From positions 1 through 9,671 of the forward strand of contig MFRJ01000036.1 in assembly GCA_001784535.1 (NCBI GenBank): a stretch of DNA of 9,671 nucleotides. Direction: 5' to 3'. Shown one piece after another: positions 4,412-9,671 of the stretch. Source of the stretch: Candidatus Melainabacteria bacterium GWA2_34_9. GTDB lineage: Bacteria; Cyanobacteriota; Vampirovibrionia; Gastranaerophilales; UBA9971. The translations under genes and the position numbers were made by a program. Positions within the stretch are counted from its first letter, which is position 1; every line of letters starts with the position of its first letter. The notes below the pieces were generated by a model that did no database searches, was not told where the DNA came from, and was given only the letters and a program-made list of their open reading frames with translations.

Positions 4412-7054
4412 CTATGCTTTTTTAGAATTTGCCACAGCTTCTTTTCTTAATTTAGCCTGTGCTATTTGGGTCAATTGTTTATCATTATTGATAAATTTAC
4501 CTTTATCTCTTGCTGTGTCCGTCAAGACTTCTATTTTTGCTTCCACAAGCTTTAATTTTTCTCTTCTGTCATCTTTATCAAGCCATTGATTATATCTATC
4601 TTTAAAGACTTCGGCAGACATTGTATTTCCGCCTTTACCAAGCTTATCAAAGCATTCATCTCCATATTCATTTATGAAGTCTTTATTAAAATCAATTACC
4701 ATTTCAGCAACTTTTGAAGATGTATCCATCAATAAAGTAATATCTTTTTTATTTTCTTCAACCAAGGATGGACTGGTTTGAAATTTAGTATAATGTCCCA
4801 AACCAAGTTTCTTCACTGCTACATTTGCTAATGTATTAGTTTGCTCAATATCATTTCCGGGACCATGTGTGTGTCGTCCTTTAAAAAGCATTTTTTCAGC
4901 ATAAATTGAACCTAATCCACAAGCCATTTCTGCAATTACAGAATCAAAAGTATGCATGCCGTTTTCACCTTTGAGGAAACTTACCATTCCTGCAAAATTT
5001 CCCCTTGGATCAAATGTTATAAAACTAACTTCATTAGGTCTTTTCCATACATCTTTTGACATATTAAATAATGTTTGAGCAGTAACAGCATGCGCTAATT
5101 CGTGTTTTATAGTTCCTTCTTTATCCCAGTCAGGTTCTTCTGATTGTGTTACAGGACCTGCTTCAAGTTCAAGCAATGATGAATAAACATCATTTATTGT
5201 AAGATTTTTCTTTTCTTTTCTTCTTTCTGCAATTGCGCCTGCTTTATGTATTATTGTTTTTAATTCGGCTCCGCTTGCGCCTTCAGTAACCTTTGCAGTT
5301 TCTTGAATAATTTTTTCTTTACTTTCTTCATTTTCAAATTTTAAATCTTTTGAAAACAATTTTATGGTAGAAATTCTGGCATGCTTGCTTGTAACCGTGT
5401 CCGGAGTTTGAATTTTATTATCAAACACACCTTTTTTACTAAATTCATCCTGATGAATTTTAGCATCTTCACTTGAAGCTAAAACAACAACATTTACATC
5501 ACTGTTTTTATTGTCAATTTTCTTTATTTCATCAAAAATTTCTGTACGATAAATATCTATCTCACTTTTTGATTTAGGATCAGCTGCCAAAATATCAAAA
5601 TCATCAATATACAAGAAAGCCGTTTTAGTATCACTGTCTTTTGCTACTGATTTTGCATAATCAAAAATTTCGCTTGGAGGAACTTGTCCCCCGACAAGTT
5701 TCAACGCAGATGTCGCGATAAAAGGAGAATTTGCCTCTCCTGCAATAGCTTTTGCAAGGAACGTTTTTCCCGAACCCGGATCTCCTGAAATTATAACACT
5801 ATTAGGCGGAGCATCCTGCGTTTTTCTCGGTCCTACTTTATTAATGATAGATTCTGTTACAAAATCTCCCATATACTCTATACCGCCAATATCTTTCAAT
5901 TTTATTTTTGTATCAAGAATCAAGTTATAAGGTTTTGGCACACCAGGTTCTTCGAATAATTCAGGATAAGCTGAAACAGCTTTGTCGAGATTTTTAGGAG
6001 TAATCACAGTATATTGAGCATCTTTTTTAATATGTTTTTTCATAAGCGCAGCAGGAGTTGCATCAAAAATAAAATTGATCGCTTTACCCGGATAACTGCC
6101 GGATTTTTCTTTTGTCATATTAACTGCTTTATCTATTGCTTTATCAGAAACAATTAATCCGGGAGGAAGACCGGGATGAATTAAAGCATCTTTATTTGCT
6201 TTCAAAAAGCTTTTGGTTTCAGGCGCACCAGGACAAGGCAATGCAAGCATGCTAATTGAAGGATCCATACTCATTAATTTTTCTATTTCAGGAGAAAACG
6301 GGCTGCTTTGTTGTTTCGGATCATCAGACATTTCCTGTTGTAAAGGTGCAAAAGACACTGTCTTTATGTTAGGAGAACTTGGCTTAAAAGTCATTATGGT
6401 AGGATCAGAAACAAATACTACAACTGTTTTCTTTTCTATTTCTGCTTTTTTATGCCAGAACATTTGAATTTTTTGAATATCCTGATCAGGCTTTTGTTTT
6501 TCTTCTGTTATTATTCCTTCAACATTGGCTTTTTCGCCTTCTTTATTTATTCTTTCATTTACTCTTGTCTTTAAATTTACATTAATATTTTCTATGGCCA
6601 TTTCGGTATCAACATAATAGACTTCTGTGTTTTCTTTTGTCATGCCTAAATTTTTAAATTTACCTTTAGCCAGCATGCCGGCAAAATTATTTGCGGCTAA
6701 ATCAGGCATAGCTCCTTGTGCATGAGCCAGCAGTGTATTATCGCCTTTAAAGCAGTTTTGAGCAATAAAATCAGCTGTTTTTTCATAAGGTTTAAATCTT
6801 AATTGATTTGAAAGTTCTTCTTCCGAAAGCATATTTGATACAAAAGGCGGAAGTTCAAATTTAGTTTCAGTTTTTGGTCTTACATTTACCCCAAAGGTAA
6901 GATAATTTGCCTTTAAATGTTCAGATTTTGGCGAAGCTAGAATTGGAGAATTGTTATTTTTGGAACAATCTGTCAAATTAGTTTTTTCTTGCTTATTTTT
7001 AACATTATAATTCTGTTTTACAGGAAGATTCATCACATTCGACAGATTAATCAT
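4412..7054 (-). CDS. Soluble FtsH-like M41 protease with an N-terminal degenerate Clp-type AAA+ domain
   Basis: 880 residues; FtsH is usually 600-700. Residues 1-65 are Asn/Lys-rich and look disordered. Residues about 85-345 follow the Clp/Hsp100 D1 pattern: NTLLAHAQGAMPDLA at 106-120 sits where NPVLIGEPGVGKTAI does in ClpB, VVVFVSDP 211-218 replaces Walker B, KDALIHPGL 288-296 replaces the KDAALERRF arginine-finger segment, and SDKAIDKAV 303-311 with PGKAI 322-326 matches the lid. All catalytic residues there are lost. Residues 385-630 are FtsH-like: Walker A GDPGSGKT 424-431 is intact, Walker B ends in D484-D485 instead of DE, and the RPGRFDR finger segment reads KKGVFDN at 540-546. The M41 domain (640-830) keeps HELAH 651-655 and D735 (GNDIEQ). 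No membrane helix is visible. The start is supported by AAAGGG about 10 nt upstream. It should degrade proteins in the cytoplasm; substrates are unknown. Confidence 0.9.
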   Translation of the reverse strand: MINLSNVMNLPVKQNYNVKNKQEKTNLTDCSKNNNSPILASPKSEHLKANYLTFGVNVRPKTETKFELPPFVSNMLSEEELSNQLRFKPYEKTADFIAQNCFKGDNTLLAHAQGAMPDLAANNFAGMLAKGKFKNLGMTKENTEVYYVDTEMAIENINVNLKTRVNERINKEGEKANVEGIITEEKQKPDQDIQKIQMFWHKKAEIEKKTVVVFVSDPTIMTFKPSSPNIKTVSFAPLQQEMSDDPKQQSSPFSPEIEKLMSMDPSISMLALPCPGAPETKSFLKANKDALIHPGLPPGLIVSDKAIDKAVNMTKEKSGSYPGKAINFIFDATPAALMKKHIKKDAQYTVITPKNLDKAVSAYPELFEEPGVPKPYNLILDTKIKLKDIGGIEYMGDFVTESIINKVGPRKTQDAPPNSVIISGDPGSGKTFLAKAIAGEANSPFIATSALKLVGGQVPPSEIFDYAKSVAKDSDTKTAFLYIDDFDILAADPKSKSEIDIYRTEIFDEIKKIDNKNSDVNVVVLASSEDAKIHQDEFSKKGVFDNKIQTPDTVTSKHARISTIKLFSKDLKFENEESKEKIIQETAKVTEGASGAELKTIIHKAGAIAERRKEKKNLTINDVYSSLLELEAGPVTQSEEPDWDKEGTIKHELAHAVTAQTLFNMSKDVWKRPNEVSFITFDPRGNFAGMVSFLKGENGMHTFDSVIAEMACGLGSIYAEKMLFKGRHTHGPGNDIEQTNTLANVAVKKLGLGHYTKFQTSPSLVEENKKDITLLMDTSSKVAEMVIDFNKDFINEYGDECFDKLGKGGNTMSAEVFKDRYNQWLDKDDRREKLKLVEAKIEVLTDTARDKGKFINNDKQLTQIAQAKLRKEAVANSKKA

Positions 7055-7183
7055 AATTATTTTACCCTTTATTTTTCCTATTAATTTTTTTACTTATATA
7101 TATAAAACTGCTGAATAAAAAAATTGATAGTAAATAAAAAATTTTTTTCATAGTGATAACATGCATTTTAGAGAATCTTTCTA

Positions 7184-7189
7184 TATAAT
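7184..7189 (+). promoter_or_regulatory. Candidate -10 element for the first response regulator
   Basis: A perfect TATAAT in CTATATAATAATAAAA. No good -35 hexamer is found 16-18 nt upstream and there is no TG extension, so it is a weak prediction. If used, the inverted repeat at 7247-7302 lies in the transcribed leader. Confidence 0.3.
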
Positions 7190-7246
7190 AATAAAAGGAT
7201 TTGTAATTCGGCTTTTATGTCAGCACTAAATCTTAGTTTTGATTCC

Positions 7247-7302
7247 TGTTTTCGGATTTGTTAAAACATGAAAGCTTAATAAATTAGACTTTTCCGAAAA
7301 CA
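7247..7302. repeat. 10-bp perfect inverted repeat upstream of the response regulator
   Basis: TGTTTTCGGA at 7247-7256 and its exact reverse complement TCCGAAAACA at 7293-7302 are separated by 36 AT-rich bases. It lies about 50 nt before the GTG start. It could be a split operator for a dimeric regulator or a stem in the mRNA leader; the sequence does not tell which. Confidence 0.6.
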
Positions 7303-7341
7303 AAGTTAAGTTAAGTATGTAATAAACTTTATTTAAAAGGC

Positions 7342-7346
7342 AGAGG
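7342..7346 (+). promoter_or_regulatory. Ribosome binding site supporting the GTG start
   Basis: AGAGG lies 8 nt before GTG at 7355. There is no in-frame ATG near the conserved receiver N-terminus (KINVLIVEDH), so GTG is the natural start. Confidence 0.6.
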
Positions 7347-7354
7347 CAGCTTTT

Positions 7355-8026
7355 GTGATTAAAATTGATAAAATAAACGTTCTTATTGTAGAAGACCATG
7401 CTTTAACAAGATTTGGTCTTAAAACTGCACTTGAAGCACATGATAGCTTCGGTGAAATTTATGAAGCAGAAAACGGCGAAAGATGTATCGAATCCGTAAT
7501 AGAATTTAAACCTGATCTGGTTATCATGGATCTTGGCTTACCCGGAATTAACGGAATAGAAGCTACAAGACAAATAAAAAGTTTTGATGAAAAAATAAAA
7601 GTTTTGGTTTTAACTTCTCACAAAAACGAAAGTGAAGTTTGGGATGCACTTTCGGCAGGAGCAAACGCTTATTGCATGAAAGATATCGAACCTGACAAAT
7701 TAATTCATGTTATCGAAGATGTCAATGAAGGCGCTGCATGGCTTGATCCGGCAATTGCAAATACAGTATTAAAAACTATTACAAAACATAAAACATCAAA
7801 ATTGTCAGAAGATATGAATGAAAATAAAGAAAGAATTCAGCTTACAGATAGAGAACTTGATGTTTTAAGACTTATTGTGGACGGGTACAGCAATCAGGAA
7901 ATTTCTGAAAAACTTATTGTAAGCATTCATACAACAAAAGCCCATGTGTGCAATATTTTACAAAAATTATCAGTTGAGGATAGAACTCAAGCTGCGATAA
8001 AAGCCTTAAAAGACGGCATTGTCTAA
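7355..8026 (+). CDS. NarL/FixJ-family response regulator (receiver + LuxR-type HTH)
   Basis: 223 residues. The receiver domain (about 6-125) has the acidic pair E13-D14, the phospho-acceptor D59 (VIMDLGLPG), T87 and K109, so it should be phosphorylated normally. The LuxR/NarL helix-turn-helix spans about 160-222 (LTDRELDVLRLIVDGYSNQEIS ends the first part; the recognition helix follows near TTKAHVCNIL). It should be a phosphorylation-controlled DNA-binding transcription factor. No histidine kinase is next to it, so its partner is elsewhere. It starts at GTG. The next gene is another LuxR-type regulator 139 nt on with its own promoter, so the two are probably separate units. Its target genes cannot be read from the sequence; the inverted repeat upstream is a possible self-binding site. 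Confidence 0.93.
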   Translation: MIKIDKINVLIVEDHALTRFGLKTALEAHDSFGEIYEAENGERCIESVIEFKPDLVIMDLGLPGINGIEATRQIKSFDEKIKVLVLTSHKNESEVWDALSAGANAYCMKDIEPDKLIHVIEDVNEGAAWLDPAIANTVLKTITKHKTSKLSEDMNENKERIQLTDRELDVLRLIVDGYSNQEISEKLIVSIHTTKAHVCNILQKLSVEDRTQAAIKALKDGIV

Positions 8027-8032
8027 ATTTTT

Positions 8033-8069
8033 TATCCCTTCTCAAGGTGGGGGCAAAGGTGAGGGCTAC
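8033..8069. repeat. Possible remnant of a dispersed intergenic repeat
   Basis: A short stretch with CCCTTCTC, GGTGGGGGC and GGTGAGGG blocks, clearly richer in G than the AT-rich DNA around it. It lies just after the stop of the first regulator. It resembles the degraded intergenic repeats with CCCTCACC-type blocks found in many bacterial genomes. There is no second copy in this window, so the assignment rests on composition alone. Confidence 0.25.
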
Positions 8070-8110
8070 AAAAATATTTAATCCTTAACACTTTTATTAT
8101 CAAAAAATAT

Positions 8111-8119
8111 TGTTATAAT
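8111..8119 (+). promoter_or_regulatory. Extended -10 promoter for the second regulator and pentapeptide gene
   Basis: TGTTATAAT is a perfect extended -10 (TGn followed by TATAAT at 8114-8119), about 47 nt before the ATG at 8166. The -35 region at correct spacing (CTTTTA or its neighbours near 8091) is poor, which is usual for extended -10 promoters. Confidence 0.55.
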
Positions 8120-8165
8120 AAAATTATTGTGTTCTCTGCATTTTAAAGAAAATGGAATTTAACTA

Positions 8166-8795
8166 ATGTCCTCAATTGCTAAAATACTTCTTGTTGATGA
8201 CAACCCGAAATACTTAAAAGATGTACTTCCAACTTATGGTTATGACATAACAGTTGCAACAGACGGTATTCAAGCATTAAAAGTCCTTGGAAATCATGAA
8301 AATCAATTTGATTTGATACTTCTTGATGTCATGATGCCAAATATGGACGGATGGGCAACTTTAAAAGCCATAAGAGAAAACAATGACAGAAAAGCAATCC
8401 CGATAATAATGTTGACTGCTCAAGATAAAGAACAACAACAAATATCAGGTTTAAAATTCGGTGCGGATGACTACATCATAAAACCTTTTACTCTTCCAAA
8501 TCTTCTTGCCCGCATCGAAGCCCTGCTTAGACGCTCAAATTGGAAAACAGAAAACAATCAAACTATTCCTGCAAGTTTATCTTTTGCTTCAGATGATCCT
8601 ATTGATACTCTTACAACAAGGGAAACCGAGGTCTTATCGCTCGTAGCGCAAGGATCAAACAATCAGGAAATTGCAGAAAAACTCTTTGTAAGAGAAGTTA
8701 CAGTTAAAACTCATTTAAACAATATTTTTAAAAAATTAAACGTATCTAATCGAACACAGGCAGTTCTTCTGGCTATGCAGTTAAAAATAATTTAG
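8166..8795 (+). CDS. Response regulator with OmpR-like receiver and LuxR-type HTH
   Basis: 209 residues. The receiver (about 5-122) has D11-D12, phospho-acceptor D54 (ILLDVMMPNMDG), T84 and K106 (IIKPF). The segment after K106, with LLARIEALLRR at 113-123, is the ending typical of OmpR/PhoB-family receivers. Yet the output domain is a LuxR/FixJ helix-turn-helix (about 149-209; LTTRETEVLSLVAQG, then VTVKTHLNNIFKKL), not the OmpR winged helix. A comparable arrangement is known in the cyanobacterial/plastid Ycf29-type regulators. It should be a phosphorylation-dependent transcription factor. A pentapeptide-repeat gene follows after 30 nt and is probably co-transcribed. No kinase is adjacent. The start has a modest ribosome site (GGA 9 nt upstream). 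Confidence 0.93.
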   Translation: MSSIAKILLVDDNPKYLKDVLPTYGYDITVATDGIQALKVLGNHENQFDLILLDVMMPNMDGWATLKAIRENNDRKAIPIIMLTAQDKEQQQISGLKFGADDYIIKPFTLPNLLARIEALLRRSNWKTENNQTIPASLSFASDDPIDTLTTRETEVLSLVAQGSNNQEIAEKLFVREVTVKTHLNNIFKKLNVSNRTQAVLLAMQLKII

Positions 8796-8825
8796 TTGTA
8801 ATCATTTTATACGAGGAAATTTTTT

Positions 8826-9368
8826 ATGGGCAACATAACAAACAAAGATGAACTTTTAAAACTTTTAAGAGCAGGTTTGTTTGAAAAATTCAATGAAAGC
8901 CGTTCTTATGATGAAGAACTACTTGATTTAACTGAACTAGACTTAAAAGAATCTGTCCTAAACGGAATAAATTTTGATAAAGTTGACATATCAGGCTCTG
9001 ATATTAGTGATACTGAATTAAATGACGTGAGTTTTAACGGAAGTGACTTAAGTACGGTTAATTTCTCTCATGCAACAATAACTGATTGCTGTTTTTCGGA
9101 CACAGTTCTTGAAGGATCAATATTTACAGGTGCTTCATTAATAAGTTGTGATTTTACCGCTGCGGAATTTAACGGAGCAAATATTTGCGGAACTGATTTA
9201 ACAGGTTCTGATTTAAGCCTTTGCGAAAATCTTATGCAGACTGCCTACAACAAAAACACCGTATGGCCTTCTGATGAATTTTTGCCGGATGAGTTTGATC
9301 CTGAATATGACAGCAGCTTCGCTGAACTCGAAGATGAACCCGAATTTACAGAAGATCTCTCATATTAA
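8826..9368 (+). CDS. Pentapeptide-repeat protein with acidic C-terminal tail
   Basis: 180 residues. From L40 to L130 a large hydrophobic residue recurs every fifth position without a break: 19 consecutive pentapeptides, which should form a right-handed quadrilateral beta-helix of nearly five turns. Central residues often alternate between Phe and Leu/Ile (F70, L75, F80, I85, F90, L95, F100, L105, F110). Residues 1-35 are a charged helical lead-in. After the helix comes TAYNKNTVWPSDEF, resembling the ending of many cyanobacterial pentapeptide proteins. The tail 150-180 has 14 acidic and no basic residues. There is no signal peptide or membrane segment, so it is cytoplasmic. Some family members (Qnr, MfpA) mimic DNA and bind gyrase; nothing here proves that role. 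GAGGA 8 nt before the ATG supports the start. It is probably co-expressed with the preceding regulator. Confidence 0.93.
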   Translation: MGNITNKDELLKLLRAGLFEKFNESRSYDEELLDLTELDLKESVLNGINFDKVDISGSDISDTELNDVSFNGSDLSTVNFSHATITDCCFSDTVLEGSIFTGASLISCDFTAAEFNGANICGTDLTGSDLSLCENLMQTAYNKNTVWPSDEFLPDEFDPEYDSSFAELEDEPEFTEDLSY

Positions 9369-9374
9369 TTCAGC

Positions 9375-9415
9375 TGTCATTGCGGCAGCATCGCTGCACC
9401 ACTAAGTGGCAATCT
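9375..9415. repeat. Small palindromic intergenic repeat of the TGTCATTGC type
   Basis: It begins TGTCATTGC at 9375-9383 and ends GGCAATCT. ATTGC (9379-9383) pairs with GCAAT (9409-9413). Inside, GCAGC/GCTGC (9385-9389, 9393-9397) pair around ATC, and CCA/TGG pair around CTAAG (9399-9409), so the outer stem and the second hairpin share one base. The fold is cloverleaf-like. There is no T-run after it on either strand, so it is not a standard terminator although it lies between converging genes. It has the same TGTCATT...AATCT ends as the left end of the element at 2007. Confidence 0.65.
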
Positions 9416-9422
9416 AATAATC

Positions 9423-9671
9423 TTATAATCTTTTCAAAGCCTGGTTTGCATCGTCAAAATCAGGCTTTAACTCTATAGCTCTGTCAAAATTCTCTTTTGC
9501 CGCATCTAAATCGCCCTGCGCTTTGTTAATTAAGCCGGAATAATAGTAATAATAAGAATTTTTTTCGTCCATATAACTAACAGGCTTTAAATAATTTTCT
9601 GCAACAGAATAATTTCCTCGTGTAATCTCAATCCCTGCAATATCAATCCAAATCAAAGAATGCATAGGATC
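9423..9671 (-). CDS. C-terminal part of a TPR protein
   Basis: The last 82 residues of a gene entering from the right edge; the frame is still open at 9671, so the ATG at 9665 need not be the start. The last 45 residues hold one clear tetratricopeptide repeat: G in YYYSGLINKAQGD, then the A, F, A and P of DAAKENFDRAIELKPD at the consensus spacing. A weaker repeat precedes it (ITRGNYSVAENYLKPV). TPRs are protein-binding scaffolds, and nothing here gives a partner or process. It converges on the pentapeptide gene with 54 nt between the stops. Confidence 0.85.
   Translation of the reverse strand, partial: DPMHSLIWIDIAGIEITRGNYSVAENYLKPVSYMDEKNSYYYYYSGLINKAQGDLDAAKENFDRAIELKPDFDDANQALKRL

Larger units (their letters stand above)
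7055..7354. other. Divergent AT-rich spacer between the FtsH-like gene and the first response regulator
   Basis: 300 nt with no gene I can support. It must carry promoters for both flanking genes. On the plus strand there is a -10-like TATAAT at 7184-7189, a 10-bp inverted repeat at 7247-7256/7293-7302 and a short direct repeat (GTTAA twice, 7305-7314). On the minus side only alternating TATATA-rich sequence near 7093-7106 is seen, with no convincing -35. The candidate plus-strand promoter would give a leader of about 160 nt. Confidence 0.6.

Noticed and set aside
6213..6467. An 84-codon plus-strand frame inside the FtsH-like gene.
   Set aside because: It lies opposite the coding strand of a continuous 880-codon gene and has no ribosome site or known motif.
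7217..7264. A 15-codon ATG frame in the leader of the first regulator, a possible leader peptide.
   Set aside because: No ribosome site at proper spacing and no run of diagnostic codons; expected by chance in AT-rich DNA.
8009..8032. A possible terminator at the end of the first regulator gene (AGAC/GTCT stem followed by T-rich DNA).
   Set aside because: The stem is only 4 bp with a 6-nt loop and overlaps the stop codon; too weak to call.

Overview
The window is AT-rich bacterial DNA with no rRNA, tRNA, CRISPR array or transposase that I can recognise. Secreted and membrane-anchored proteins, short AT-rich spacers, cyanobacterial-style response regulators and a pentapeptide-repeat protein would suit a non-photosynthetic relative of Cyanobacteria (Melainabacteria/Gastranaerophilales type). 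That is an inference from gene style; no marker here proves it, and a clostridial or other low-GC lineage is not excluded.

Layout. 1-1950 (minus): the start of a membrane-anchored repeat-type protein, preceded in its transcription unit by a secreted UshA-like 5'-nucleotidase. 1951-2312: a spacer with a 137-bp inverted-repeat element and a good promoter for the next unit. 2313-4288 (plus): ispH, apparently with a non-canonical start codon, overlapping by 1 nt a four-domain S1 protein gene. 4289-4411: a second partial copy of the dispersed repeat, then a perfect bidirectional terminator. 4412-7054 (minus): an 880-residue protein that is the most unusual item here. 7055-7354: a divergent spacer with a 10-bp inverted repeat. 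7355-9368 (plus): two LuxR-type response regulators, the second followed 30 nt later by a pentapeptide-repeat protein with a very acidic tail. 9375-9415: another small palindromic repeat. 9423-9671 (minus): the C-terminus of a TPR protein.

The 880-residue protein appears to join a degenerate Clp/Hsp100-type D1 AAA+ domain (Walker A lysine and threonine, Walker B acids and arginine-finger segment all lost) to an FtsH-like AAA+ domain (Walker A intact; Walker B glutamate, sensor-1 asparagine and arginine fingers changed) and an M41 peptidase domain whose zinc ligands look intact. It has no membrane segment. It reads as a soluble, ATPase-weakened relative of FtsH.

Other points to check are the ispH start, the ispH/S1 overlap (these proteins are fused in some clostridia), a hairpin-bearing in-frame insertion in the nucleotidase, and repeat elements sharing the same end signature. 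The two regulators have no histidine kinase beside them.
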